Positions 45,000 through 45,142 of a stretch of DNA of 45,142 nucleotides are shown here, in pieces. The notes beneath the pieces are model-generated. The model was not told the DNA's origin. It searched no databases and saw only the letters and a program-made list of their open reading frames with translations. Both the position numbers and the translations under genes were made by a program. Within the stretch, counting starts at the first letter, position 1; every line of letters begins with the position of its first letter. This stretch comes from Chryseobacterium sp. ISL-6 (GTDB lineage: Bacteria; Bacteroidota; Bacteroidia; Flavobacteriales; Weeksellaceae). Location of the stretch: assembly GCF_018613715.1 (NCBI RefSeq), contig NZ_JAGGPT010000020.1, positions 1-45,142 on the forward strand. The letters are read 5' to 3'.

Positions 45000-45142
45000 A
45001 TGGAAAAGACAAAAGAAATAACAGATTATTTAAACTATCTAAAAAAAGTTCAAGTATTAAAATATGCAAAAGAACGGGGTAAAAATAAGGAAGCGTATGA
45101 ATTTTTCGGTATAAAAAAGAGCACCTTTTATAAGTGGAAAAA
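45000..45142 (+). CDS. IS481-type transposase, N-terminal part (runs off window)
   Basis: MEKTKEITDYLNYLKKVQVL, then KYAKERGKNKEAYEFFGIKK and STFYKWKK, the helix-turn-helix start of IS481-type transposases. The rest is outside the window. The element begins about 44945, where traF is interrupted. The window's first 85 bases encode the C-terminus of a transposase of the same type, so this may be the same IS repeated at both ends. Confidence 0.75.
   Translation, partial: MEKTKEITDYLNYLKKVQVLKYAKERGKNKEAYEFFGIKKSTFYKWK

Overview
The window looks like chromosome plus an integrated conjugative element from a low-GC member of Bacteroidetes, most probably Flavobacteriales/Weeksellaceae (Chryseobacterium or Elizabethkingia type). 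The signs are TAnnTTTG -7 promoter boxes (one with a well-spaced TTG box), a type IX secretion sorting tail on a large secreted protein, short signal peptides ending at AQ/FSQ, AraC/SDR-rich accessory genes, and a Bacteroidetes-type tra/mob set (ParA-like TraA, DUF3408 TraB, TraD, DUF4134 TraE, DUF4133 TraF, MobA/MobB/MobC, TopB). No rRNA, tRNA, integrase or CRISPR array was seen.

Layout. 1-1430: the tail of an IS481-type transposase, a DUF5648-like lipoprotein with an in-frame stop, and a fragment of a DUF4011 helicase. 1430-18970: a chromosomal-type accessory region with four AraC regulators, two short-chain dehydrogenases, a quinone oxidoreductase with an ABM monooxygenase, a two-propeller SMP-30/royal-jelly-like secreted protein, two GNATs (one with integron-cassette-like flanks), a CPBP protease, OsmC, a frameshifted hydrolase lipoprotein and a frameshifted M1 aminopeptidase. 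19500-23500: a TIR-domain protein, an orphan antitoxin followed by 12 codons of a deleted zeta toxin, and a T9SS cargo with a tiny membrane partner. 23650-27190: a graveyard of IS3, IS1595 and IS256 remnants with small broken genes. 27370-30510: a secreted JAMM-like protein and a secreted repeat-type protein. 30950-45142: the conjugative element. It runs DUF3945 protein, topB, cargo (DUF937, PBCV-adaptor protein, porin) and mobCBA, then an oriT-like inverted repeat and a GC-richer non-coding block, then traA, traB, traD, traE and traF. It is cut in traF by the start of another IS481-type transposase.

The least expected structure is a shared operator. Three minus-strand transcription units at 11.2, 15.0 and 16.4 kb (membrane protein; OsmC; a previously hidden 56-aa gene plus hydrolase) carry the same upstream element. 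It has two direct repeats resembling TTAGCTCA exactly 21 bp apart, then exactly 31 bp to a TTGCAA core, and lies 38-45 bp from each start codon. This is the geometry expected of an AraC-type activator site, and two AraC genes lie between the three copies.

Many genes are broken. At least seven single-base indels, mostly in homopolymers, break conserved genes, which suggests either uncorrected sequencing errors or recent decay. Separately there are nonsense codons (lipoprotein, YodC-like, topB, traE) and real deletions (topB centre, zeta toxin, IS elements), so the conjugative element is probably not self-transmissible as written.
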